5,893 nucleotides of DNA. It comes from Methylovulum sp. Lineage in GTDB: Bacteria > Pseudomonadota > Gammaproteobacteria > Methylococcales > Methylomonadaceae. Numbering within the stretch: the first letter of the stretch is position 1; every line of letters starts with the position of its first letter. A model generated the notes under the pieces. That model had not been told where the DNA came from and ran no database searches. It saw nothing but the letters and a program-made list of their open reading frames with translations. Shown piece by piece: positions 1 to 5,205 of this stretch. The stretch lies in the NCBI GenBank assembly GCA_004299465.1, contig SCST01000774.1, forward strand, positions 1 to 5,893, in the 5' to 3' direction. The translations under genes and the position numbers were made by a program.

Positions 1-2
1 TC

Positions 3-269
3 TCGATCTTTTGCCGGGAACCCAGCGAGGAAGAGCAGGATTCGGCATTAACGATGATCCCGGAGGCCGTCATTGAGGTCGTCAGTAAGGGCTATGAAGC
101 CAAGGACCTGGAAATCGGGCCGCCGTTTTATTTGTCGCAAGGCGTCAAGGACGTGATTGTCTTCGATCCGCTCACGCTACTGGTTTTGCATGTCCGCAAG
201 AACCGAACCACGCGACAAGTATCTCCGGTCGTTATCGAGCTGGAATGCGGCTGCCGGCTCCTGGTGTGA
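3..269 (+). CDS. Uma2 family (DUF820) PD-(D/E)XK-like protein, 3' fragment
   Basis: The reading frame is open from position 3 and ends at TGA 267-269, giving 88 visible C-terminal residues; the true start lies upstream of the window. The signature is the Uma2/DUF820 core: PEAVIEVVS (codons 60-86), then YEAKD, FYLSQGVKDVIVFDP and a beta-rich tail ending ECGCRLLV. Uma2 proteins have a restriction-endonuclease-like fold and are common in cyanobacteria and some proteobacteria; their biological role is largely unknown. The usual 'PD' acidic residue is Glu here (PEAVIEV). The Lys normally found a few residues before the conserved Tyr (D..EK...Y) is Gly (DLEIGPPFY), so catalysis by the canonical motif is doubtful unless the Lys in YEAKD substitutes. 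The ATG at 54 is an internal Met, not a start, because homology continues upstream of it. Family assignment is from remembered motifs. Confidence 0.7.
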   Translation, partial: SIFCREPSEEEQDSALTMIPEAVIEVVSKGYEAKDLEIGPPFYLSQGVKDVIVFDPLTLLVLHVRKNRTTRQVSPVVIELECGCRLLV

Positions 270-377
270 TTAAATGTCTGGGGAATTGATAGCGCACAAC
301 GTTAGCGTTCACGCAAATATTTTTGTTAAATCAGCGGGAATTATTGTTACAACACCAATAGTCGCCAAGAAAACGGC
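270..377 (+). promoter_or_regulatory. Intergenic leader upstream of thyA; no clear promoter
   Basis: This 108 bp gap separates the Uma2 fragment from thyA and is AT-richer than its flanks. No intrinsic terminator with a U-tract is visible after the Uma2 stop. A TTGTTA (323-328) could act as a -35 element, with a poor -10 candidate TGTTAC (345-350) 16 bp later. The ribosome binding site for thyA is weak (AAGAAA, 367-372). A promoter here is expected, because thyA is unlikely to depend on the Uma2 gene, but its exact position is a guess. Confidence 0.25.
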
Positions 378-1211
378 ATGAAGCAATATTTAGAATTACT
401 CGATAAAATCCTGGCCGAAGGCCATACCAAAGGCGACAGGACCGGCTGCGGCACCTTGTCGATTTTCGGCTACCAGATGCGCTTTCCGCTCGCTCAAGGT
501 TTCCCGTTACTCACCACGAAGAAAGTCCATTTAAAATCCATTATTCATGAGCTGCTGTGGTTTTTAAACGGTGAGACCAACGTGGACTATCTACACCAGC
601 ATAAGGTCAGTATCTGGAACGAATGGGCGGATGAACGCGGCGACTTAGGCCCTGTCTATGGGAAGCAATGGCGCTCATGGCCCGCCGCAGACGGGCGGCA
701 TATCGACCAGGTCAAGCAGGTGATCCAACAGCTAAAGGAGACGCCCGACAGCCGGCGTATGATCGTATCGGCATGGAATGTCGCCGATTTGCCGGACGAA
801 CGCATCAGTCCGCAGGCGAATGTCGAGCAGGGTAAAATGGCTTTGGCGCCCTGCCATGCGTTTTTCCAGTTTTATGTGGCTGACGGCAGATTGTCTTGCC
901 AGCTTTACCAGCGCAGTTGCGATACATTTTTGGGTTTGCCGTTTAATATCGCAAGTTATGCCTTATTGACACATATTGTCGCGCAGCAGAGCAATTTGGA
1001 AGTCGGCGATTTTATCTGGACGGGCGGTGATGTGCATTTGTATCTTAACCACCTGGAGCAGGCTAAATTGCAATTAAGCCGCACGCCTTATTCATTACCG
1101 GCCTTGGCAATAAAACGCAGGCCGGAATCGGTATTCGATTATCACTATGATGATTTTGAAATGATTAACTATCTGGCGCATGAGCCTATCAAAGCGCCTA
1201 TTTCAGTCTAG
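378..1211 (+). CDS. thyA: Thymidylate synthase ThyA
   Basis: Converts dUMP and 5,10-methylene-tetrahydrofolate to dTMP and dihydrofolate in the cytosol; the enzyme is a homodimer. The 277-residue protein is full length and aligns end to end with E. coli ThyA (264 aa). Visible functional residues are Arg21 (phosphate loop, GDRTGCGT), Arg126-Arg127 (DSRRMIV, reaching the partner subunit's dUMP), the catalytic Cys159 in LAPCHAFFQFYV (E. coli Cys146), QRSCD 178-182, Asn190 (GLPFN), and His220/Tyr222 in DVHLYLNH. The 13-residue length difference is one insertion just before the catalytic loop (about residues 139-151, PDERISPQANVEQ), a variant I recall from other proteobacterial ThyA proteins. The C-terminus (IKAPISV) matches the closing tail that caps the folate site. 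The start ATG 378 is fixed by alignment, although its Shine-Dalgarno is weak. The usual neighbours lgt and folA are absent. A hairpin follows the stop directly. Confidence 0.97.
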   Translation: MKQYLELLDKILAEGHTKGDRTGCGTLSIFGYQMRFPLAQGFPLLTTKKVHLKSIIHELLWFLNGETNVDYLHQHKVSIWNEWADERGDLGPVYGKQWRSWPAADGRHIDQVKQVIQQLKETPDSRRMIVSAWNVADLPDERISPQANVEQGKMALAPCHAFFQFYVADGRLSCQLYQRSCDTFLGLPFNIASYALLTHIVAQQSNLEVGDFIWTGGDVHLYLNHLEQAKLQLSRTPYSLPALAIKRRPESVFDYHYDDFEMINYLAHEPIKAPISV

Positions 1212-1212
1212 C

Positions 1213-1232
1213 GCCGATTGTTATCGGCTTTT
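1213..1232 (+). terminator. Short intrinsic-terminator-like hairpin after thyA
   Basis: GCCGAT (1213-1218) pairs perfectly with ATCGGC (1223-1228) around a TGTT loop, followed by TTTT (1229-1232) and further T-rich sequence to 1249. It begins 2 nt after the thyA stop codon. The 6-bp stem and interrupted T-tract suggest a weak or partial terminator, so some readthrough into the pyrophosphatase gene is plausible. Confidence 0.5.
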
Positions 1233-1262
1233 ATCCATTTTACCTTTTTAAAAAGAGCTGCA

Positions 1263-1901
1263 ATGAACATACAACATAAAGCACATCCCTGGCACGGTAT
1301 TGATCCCGGCGACAAAGCGCCGGCTATTGTCACGGCTTTCATAGAAATGGTGCCGACCGATACGATCAAGTATGAAATCGATAAAACCACGGGTTACCTT
1401 AAAATCGATCGACCGCAAAAGTTTTCCAATACCGTGCCTACGCTGTACGGCTTCATCCCGCAAACTTATTGCGATGAACGTGTCGCCGAATTTGCCGCAT
1501 TAAAGTCGGGAAAAACCGTGAACAAAGGCGATGGTGACCCGCTGGATATTTGTGTTTTGAGCGAACGCACCGTAACCCATAGCGATATTATTTTGCAGGC
1601 TATCCCTATAGGCGGATTCCGCTTGCTCGATAGAGGCGAGGCCGACGATAAGATTATCGCCGTCATGAAAGGCGACGAGTTTTACAGGCAATGGAATGAT
1701 GTCTCTGATTGTCCCGAGTCGTATATTAACCGATTGAGGCATTATTTCCTGACCTATAAAAACCTCCCCGGCGAAAAAGGTTCTTGCGAAATTACCAATG
1801 TCTATGGGCGGGAGGAAGCGCATGAAGTGATCAGGCGCGCTTTGGAGGACTATCAACACCATTATGGTTGCTGCGAAATAGACAACAATGAAAATGCGTG
1901 A
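1263..1901 (+). CDS. ppa: Inorganic pyrophosphatase, family I (Chlamydia-type)
   Basis: Hydrolyses pyrophosphate to two phosphates in the cytosol, using Mg2+, and so pulls nucleotide and amino-acid activation reactions forward. The protein is 212 aa with the family I landmarks: IKYEIDK (Lys36, Glu38), the metal-binding GDGDPLD (Asp90, Asp92, Asp95; E. coli Asp65/67/70), LLDRGEADDK (Asp123, Asp128, Lys130; E. coli Asp97/102 and Lys104), and HYFLTYK (Tyr165, Lys166). It is longer than E. coli Ppa (about 176 aa). The AHPWHG N-terminus, DRPQKFSN and GEADDKIIAV stretches resemble the subtype I remember from Chlamydia and Bacteroidetes. ATG 1263 is preferred because an AAGAG site lies 5 nt upstream and the family's N-terminus begins nearby; a more upstream in-frame TTG at 1218 would lie inside the hairpin. 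It probably heads an operon with the next two genes, which follow after 26 nt. Confidence 0.93.
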   Translation: MNIQHKAHPWHGIDPGDKAPAIVTAFIEMVPTDTIKYEIDKTTGYLKIDRPQKFSNTVPTLYGFIPQTYCDERVAEFAALKSGKTVNKGDGDPLDICVLSERTVTHSDIILQAIPIGGFRLLDRGEADDKIIAVMKGDEFYRQWNDVSDCPESYINRLRHYFLTYKNLPGEKGSCEITNVYGREEAHEVIRRALEDYQHHYGCCEIDNNENA

Positions 1902-1927
1902 AGGCCACATGGGCATCGGGAAACGCT

Positions 1928-2452
1928 ATGCAGGATAGAATTGACCAACAACGCTTGACAGCGGACCTCTTACTCCCTTGGGCGATTACCGGCATGATGC
2001 TGGTGACGCTGGCCGCCACGATCATTATCTGCCATACCTTGGGCAAGCAAGTGCAGCAGCCGCTGCCGGAAGACCAGCGGGTGCTGGTCAGGACGGTACT
2101 TTACGGTGTAGCGATCGTTACCTTCCCTGTGGCGAACCTGATTCGTCATATTCAGTTGCGGCTTGCCCAAACCATGCCGGTGATACGTCCGGCATATGAC
2201 AAAGCCGGTATGCCCGAAGCGATAAATAATGTGCTTGCCTCGGCAAAAAGCCGTTATTTGACAACAATCCTGGTTTCGGTGTCGCTGATTGAATCGGTCG
2301 GAATTTACGGTCTTGTCATGTTCATGCTGGGTGATGGTTTCAATACGCTGTATATATTTATCGGCATGTCGGTTTTGGGTTTACTCCTGTACCGGCCTAA
2401 ACGGGATGAATATGACGGCATTGTGGAGGCGCTGGTTCGTGCAGAGAGATGA
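1928..2452 (+). CDS. Four-helix membrane protein of unknown function
   Basis: A 174-aa integral inner-membrane protein with four predicted hydrophobic helices: about residues 15-37, 53-75, 110-134 and 139-156. A polar cytoplasmic-looking segment (76-109) separates the two pairs, and the C-terminal tail is charged (RPKRDEYDGIVEALVRAER). The third helix carries SLIESVGIYGLVMFMLGD, with Glu122 buried in the membrane. This resembles the E-x-x-x-x-(Y/F)-G-L-V pattern of a widespread family of small bacterial hypothetical membrane proteins, and superficially the second helix of F-type ATP synthase subunit c. I cannot assign a function. ATG 1928 is favoured because GGGA (1918-1921) lies 6 nt upstream; an alternative GTG at 1898 overlapping the ppa stop lacks a Shine-Dalgarno. 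Its 3' end overlaps the following Fe-S gene by 14 nt, so the two are likely translationally coupled. Confidence 0.75.
   Translation: MQDRIDQQRLTADLLLPWAITGMMLVTLAATIIICHTLGKQVQQPLPEDQRVLVRTVLYGVAIVTFPVANLIRHIQLRLAQTMPVIRPAYDKAGMPEAINNVLASAKSRYLTTILVSVSLIESVGIYGLVMFMLGDGFNTLYIFIGMSVLGLLLYRPKRDEYDGIVEALVRAER
2425..2429 (+). promoter_or_regulatory. Ribosome binding site GGAGG for the GlcF-like gene
   Basis: A perfect GGAGG lies inside the membrane-protein gene, 9 nt before the GTG at 2439. It decides the start of the downstream gene: the longer open frame back to 2289 is only the overlapping shadow of the membrane-protein gene, and its in-frame ATGs at 2406 and 2412 have no comparable site. Confidence 0.7.
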
Positions 2453-3656
2453 CGCCTTATTGGCTGATGCGGATATTTGCGTTAAATGCGGTTTATGCCT
2501 GCCGCATTGCCCCACCTATAAGCAAACACAGGATGAAAACGAATCGCCGCGTGGCCGGATTGCATTGATCCAGGCGTGGGCAAACGGTCAATTGGATGCC
2601 TCGGAAAAACTGCTTGGACATCTTGATAACTGCCTGTTATGCCGCTCATGCGAGCGGGTTTGCCCGGCTGTCGTGCCCTATAGCCGCTTGATCGATAATT
2701 TCCGCAGCCGGCGTTATCTGCGAGGCGAGGCTTCTTTGGCGTTATCGCTGATGAAAAAAGTATCCCACAATAAAGCGGTCAATCGCTTGGCGCAAAAAAG
2801 CTTAAAGTTTTACCAGGCCGGTCGCTTGCAAAAAGCCGCGCGCGTGCTCAAATTACCGGAATTGCTGCATCTGGATACTATTGACCGTTTGCTGCCGGAG
2901 TATCATGAACCCATGCCGATGCAAACTTATTATGCGGCGCAAAAGCATCATAAAGGCGATGTAGGCTTGTTTGTCGGTTGCATGGGACAGTTGCTGGATC
3001 ATGAAACCGTGAATGCCGCGGTCAAGCTGTTAACCGCTATCGGTTTTAATGTGCATGTGCCGGAGCAGCAAGCCTGTTGCGGTGCGTTAGCCTTGCATGA
3101 TGGCGACCGGGAGACAGCGGAGCAATTGGCGGCAATCAATTGCCGCGCGTTTTCGGGTTACTCGCTGGAGGCCATTGTAACGATTGCATCCGGCTGCGGC
3201 AGCCGCCTGCAGGAATATCAGCAGACGGAATTTGCAGGCAAAGTCATCGATATCAGCCGGTTTTTAATGCAGTACGCCGAGAAGAATTTGGCTGAACGAC
3301 TATTGCCGTTAGATGCAACGGTATGCGTGCATACGCCGTGTTCGCTAAAAAATGTCATGCGTTCGGAAAAAGAGGTAGCGATGCTGCTGCGGCAAATTCC
3401 AGGCATCGCTATAAAGGCATTGCCTGAAACGATACCGTGCTGTGGTTCGGCCGGCAGTTATATGCTGGATCATGCTGAAATGGCGCAGGCCTTGTTAGGC
3501 GATTTATTGGCTGTGGCGCTGGAAAAGCAGCCTGGGTATCTGGTCAGCTCAAATATCGGCTGCGCTTTACATATCGCAGCAGGCCTGAGGGAAAGGGGGA
3601 TTGCTTTGGAAGTTTTACATCCTGTCGCACTGCTTGCGCGGCAGTTAAAAGCATAA
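2439..3656 (+). CDS. (Fe-S)-binding oxidoreductase subunit, GlcF-like
   Basis: A 405-aa protein resembling glycolate oxidase iron-sulfur subunit GlcF (E. coli about 407 aa). In GlcDEF-type enzymes this subunit passes electrons from the flavin subunits towards quinone. The N-terminal ferredoxin-like part has two 4Fe-4S motifs: C14-VK-C17-GL-C20-LPH-C24-P and C65-LL-C68-RS-C71-ERV-C75-P. The C-terminal half has two CCG (cysteine-rich) domains: Cys181, Cys213-Cys214-Gly and Cys253 (ASGCG), then Cys301, Cys334-Cys335-Gly (CCGSAGSY) and Cys375 (NIGC). All expected cluster ligands are present, so the protein looks intact. The start is GTG 2439, set by GGAGG at 2425-2429, and places the first cluster about 11 residues nearer the N-terminus than in E. 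coli. No glcD or glcE lies in the window, so the substrate is open (glycolate, lactate or another 2-hydroxyacid). The coupled membrane protein could be its anchor, which is inference. Confidence 0.85.
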   Translation: MQRDDALLADADICVKCGLCLPHCPTYKQTQDENESPRGRIALIQAWANGQLDASEKLLGHLDNCLLCRSCERVCPAVVPYSRLIDNFRSRRYLRGEASLALSLMKKVSHNKAVNRLAQKSLKFYQAGRLQKAARVLKLPELLHLDTIDRLLPEYHEPMPMQTYYAAQKHHKGDVGLFVGCMGQLLDHETVNAAVKLLTAIGFNVHVPEQQACCGALALHDGDRETAEQLAAINCRAFSGYSLEAIVTIASGCGSRLQEYQQTEFAGKVIDISRFLMQYAEKNLAERLLPLDATVCVHTPCSLKNVMRSEKEVAMLLRQIPGIAIKALPETIPCCGSAGSYMLDHAEMAQALLGDLLAVALEKQPGYLVSSNIGCALHIAAGLRERGIALEVLHPVALLARQLKA

Positions 3657-3660
3657 GGGT

Positions 3661-3699
3661 TTTGAGTCGGGGCCGGTTATTAAAGACCCCCGACTCAAA
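3661..3699. terminator. 12-bp-stem hairpin after the GlcF-like gene
   Basis: TTTGAGTCGGGG (3661-3672) is perfectly complementary to CCCCGACTCAAA (3688-3699) with a 15-nt loop. It begins 4 nt after the stop codon of the plus-strand operon and lies between convergent genes, the expected place for a terminator. No clean T-tract follows on either strand (plus: GCAGTCGATTATTTG), so it may act as a weak terminator or as an mRNA 3'-end stabiliser. Confidence 0.55.
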
Positions 3700-3713
3700 G
3701 CAGTCGATTATTT

Positions 3714-3840
3714 GTAACTATTTCAGCCCCTTCCTGTAGGGCGTGCTGCGCGCGCCATCAGCGAACCGGCGGGTTATCCACGCGATGGAGAAGGCGCGCG
3801 CGGCACGCCCTACGCTTCAGGCAAGGACCTGAATAGTTAC
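3714..3840. repeat. Nested palindromic element (REP/MITE-like)
   Basis: The outer ends are an imperfect inverted repeat: GTAACTATTTCAG (3714-3726) against CTGAATAGTTAC (3829-3840), differing by one extra T. Inside, a 21-nt arm (3736-3756, starting GTAGGGCGTGC) pairs with 3793-3813 at 20 of 21 positions; the exception would be a U-G wobble in plus-strand RNA. The 36-nt interior can extend the stem (CCATCAGCG against CGCGATGG with a bulged A) and ends in AACC-GGCG-GGTT (3764-3775). A further small hairpin TTCAGG-CAAGGA-CCTGAA (3816-3833) exists only on the right side. No open reading frame fits inside. The structure suggests a non-autonomous mobile palindrome or a REP-type repeat. It may also help terminate the two convergent operons. 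Whether it is multi-copy cannot be judged from one window. Confidence 0.7.
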
Positions 3841-3842
3841 GG

Positions 3843-4652
3843 TTATTTTTGATCGACTTTTATTTTATTGCGGCGATAGTTGTGGCCGTAAAAAATTTCC
3901 GTGACTTCTTTTTCCAGCTTTTTTTGAATTTCCATTTTTTGAGTGCTATTCAGGTTGCTTTCTTTTTCAAACAAATAATTTTCCAGCTCGGTTTCCTTGA
4001 GCATCATCTTGGTATGAAAAATATTTTCGTGATAGACGTTAACATCTATCATTTGATAGCTTTCCTGGGTATCTTTGGCAATATAGTTCTGGATAGACGT
4101 GATATTGTGGTCGATAAAATGCTTTTTGCCCGATATATCACGCGTAAAACCACGCACCCTGTAATCCATGATGACGACATCGGATTCAAAACTATGGATC
4201 AGGTAATTAAGCGCTTTTAACGGCGAAATGCGCCCGCAGGTGGAAACGTCAATATCGGCGCGAAACGTGCTGATACCGCTATCGGGATGGCTCTCGGGAT
4301 AGGTATGGACGGTAATATGGCTTTTATCCAGGTGCGCGAGGACGGTCTCAGGCAGCGGCCCAGGCGACTGGCTGTTCATATTGGAAGGCGGCGTTACATC
4401 GCCCTCTGAAATCAGCATCGTCACGCTGGCACCCTGCGGATCATAATCCTGATGGGCGATGTTAAGAATTTGCGCGCCTATGATTTCGGCAACATCTTTC
4501 AGGATTTGCGTCAGCCTTTTAGCATTATAAGCCTCATCGATATATTCGATATAAGCCAGCTGCTGTTCGGCGGGGGCGTAGCAAATATCGTATATATTGA
4601 AACTTAGCGACTTTGTTAAATTGTTGAAACCGTGTAATTGCAATTTGTTCAA
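3843..4652 (-). CDS. speD: S-adenosylmethionine decarboxylase proenzyme SpeD
   Basis: Decarboxylates S-adenosylmethionine, providing the aminopropyl donor for spermidine. The proenzyme self-cleaves to form a pyruvoyl cofactor. The 269-aa protein aligns end to end with the E. coli-type SpeD (264 aa), starting with LHGFNNLTKSLSF. The processing site is Lys110-Ser111 in AHLDKSH, so Ser111 becomes the pyruvoyl group of the larger chain. The HTYPESHP loop follows, and Cys139 (STCG) corresponds to E. coli Cys140. The C-terminal third keeps DYRVRGFTRD, KHFIDH and NIFHTKMMLKE. The start is TTG (4652-4650): there is no in-frame ATG after the upstream in-frame TAG, AGAGG (4666-4662) sits 9 nt away, and the N-terminus then matches E. 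coli exactly. It is cotranscribed with the osmC-like gene, whose stop is only 4 nt upstream. The palindromic element ends 2 nt from its stop codon. Confidence 0.96.
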   Translation of the reverse strand: MNKLQLHGFNNLTKSLSFNIYDICYAPAEQQLAYIEYIDEAYNAKRLTQILKDVAEIIGAQILNIAHQDYDPQGASVTMLISEGDVTPPSNMNSQSPGPLPETVLAHLDKSHITVHTYPESHPDSGISTFRADIDVSTCGRISPLKALNYLIHSFESDVVIMDYRVRGFTRDISGKKHFIDHNITSIQNYIAKDTQESYQMIDVNVYHENIFHTKMMLKETELENYLFEKESNLNSTQKMEIQKKLEKEVTEIFYGHNYRRNKIKVDQK

Positions 4653-4656
4653 TTCA

Positions 4657-5073
4657 TTAAACCTCTATAACTTCAAAATCATGGGTGATTTCCACCGATT
4701 TGCCCAGCATAATGGTTGCCGAGCAATATTTTTCCGCAGACAATTTCACCGCACGTTCGACAGCCGATGCTTTTAAATCATGGCCGGTGACAATAAAATG
4801 CAAATGAATTTTGCTAAACACACTGGGTACCGCATCAACGCGTTCGGCAGAGACTTCAGTAACGCAGTTGACAATAGCATTCCTGCCTTTTTGCAAAATC
4901 TGCACCACATCGAAAGATGAGCAGCCGCCCACGCCCAGCAAAATCATTTCCATGGGGCGTATGCCCATGTTGCGTCCGCCGTGATCGGGAGGACCATCCA
5001 TCACTACCGCATGGCCACTGCCAGTTTCGCCGACAAACATAACGCCGTCGACCCATTTGACTGTTGCTTGCAT
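4657..5073 (-). CDS. OsmC family protein, YhfA-like
   Basis: A 138-aa OsmC/Ohr-superfamily protein close to E. coli YhfA (about 134 aa), with the same opening MQATVKWVDG and nearly the same PMEM..LGVGGCS and HFIVTG...SAEKYCS blocks. The two family-conserved thiols are Cys51 (GGCSSFDVV) and Cys117 (KYCSATIML); in OsmC/Ohr proteins these reduce hydroperoxides, although YhfA-type members have no firmly assigned substrate. An extra Cys70 is present. ATG 5073 is supported by AGGG (5085-5082) 8 nt upstream and by the alignment. It is the first gene of a two-gene minus-strand operon with speD and is divergent from the CRP-family regulator, an arrangement I recall from Pseudomonas. The constant link to speD hints at a role in polyamine or redox homeostasis, but that is inference. 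Confidence 0.93.
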   Translation of the reverse strand: MQATVKWVDGVMFVGETGSGHAVVMDGPPDHGGRNMGIRPMEMILLGVGGCSSFDVVQILQKGRNAIVNCVTEVSAERVDAVPSVFSKIHLHFIVTGHDLKASAVERAVKLSAEKYCSATIMLGKSVEITHDFEVIEV

Positions 5074-5205
5074 TTATTCTACCCTAGCAAAAAAAGACGC
5101 ATAGAATAGCACACAATATAGTTTTTATAGCGTTTCGGTGTTGATTTTTTGTTAAAATCCTGCGCTCCTGACAGATAGATTACATGGACATCAGATAACA
5201 TTCCC
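5074..5205. promoter_or_regulatory. Divergent intergenic control region
   Basis: This 132 bp region drives the osmC-like/speD operon leftward and the CRP-family gene rightward. It is AT-rich with several A/T tracts. For the rightward gene the best -10-like element is TAAAAT (5153-5158), without a good -35 at the right distance (TTGATT at 5141-5146 is too close). I see no TGTGA-N6-TCACA palindrome, so autoregulation by the CRP-like protein is not evident. The regulator's start codon has no Shine-Dalgarno close upstream. Confidence 0.45.
5103..5111 (-). promoter_or_regulatory. Candidate extended -10 promoter for the osmC-like/speD operon
   Basis: Read on the minus strand, TGCTATTCT has the TGn extension followed by a -10-like TATTCT. 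It lies about 30 nt upstream of the ATG at 5073, leaving room for a short leader with AGGG. No convincing -35 is seen at 17 bp, which is acceptable for extended -10 promoters. Confidence 0.35.

Noticed and set aside
262..280. Possible CRP half-site TGTGA upstream of thyA
   Set aside because: The second half (GTCTG) does not match TCACA, and the TGTGA overlaps the end of the Uma2 coding sequence.
1218..1262. Upstream TTG start for the pyrophosphatase
   Set aside because: It falls in the post-thyA hairpin, has no ribosome binding site, and adds 15 residues beyond the family N-terminus; ATG 1263 has AAGAG in place.
1500..1916. 138-codon minus-strand open frame
   Set aside because: It is antisense to the pyrophosphatase gene, whose motifs are intact; no recognisable protein features or ribosome binding site support it.
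2289..2438. N-terminal extension of the GlcF-like open frame back to a TTG at 2289
   Set aside because: It overlaps the membrane-protein gene almost entirely, has an unnatural Cys/Trp-rich translation and no homology to GlcF, and a strong GGAGG supports the GTG at 2439.
3849..4220. 123-codon plus-strand open frame
   Set aside because: Antisense to the 3' part of speD. Its Phe/Ile-rich translation reflects the complement of Lys/Asn/Glu-rich SpeD codons rather than a real membrane protein.
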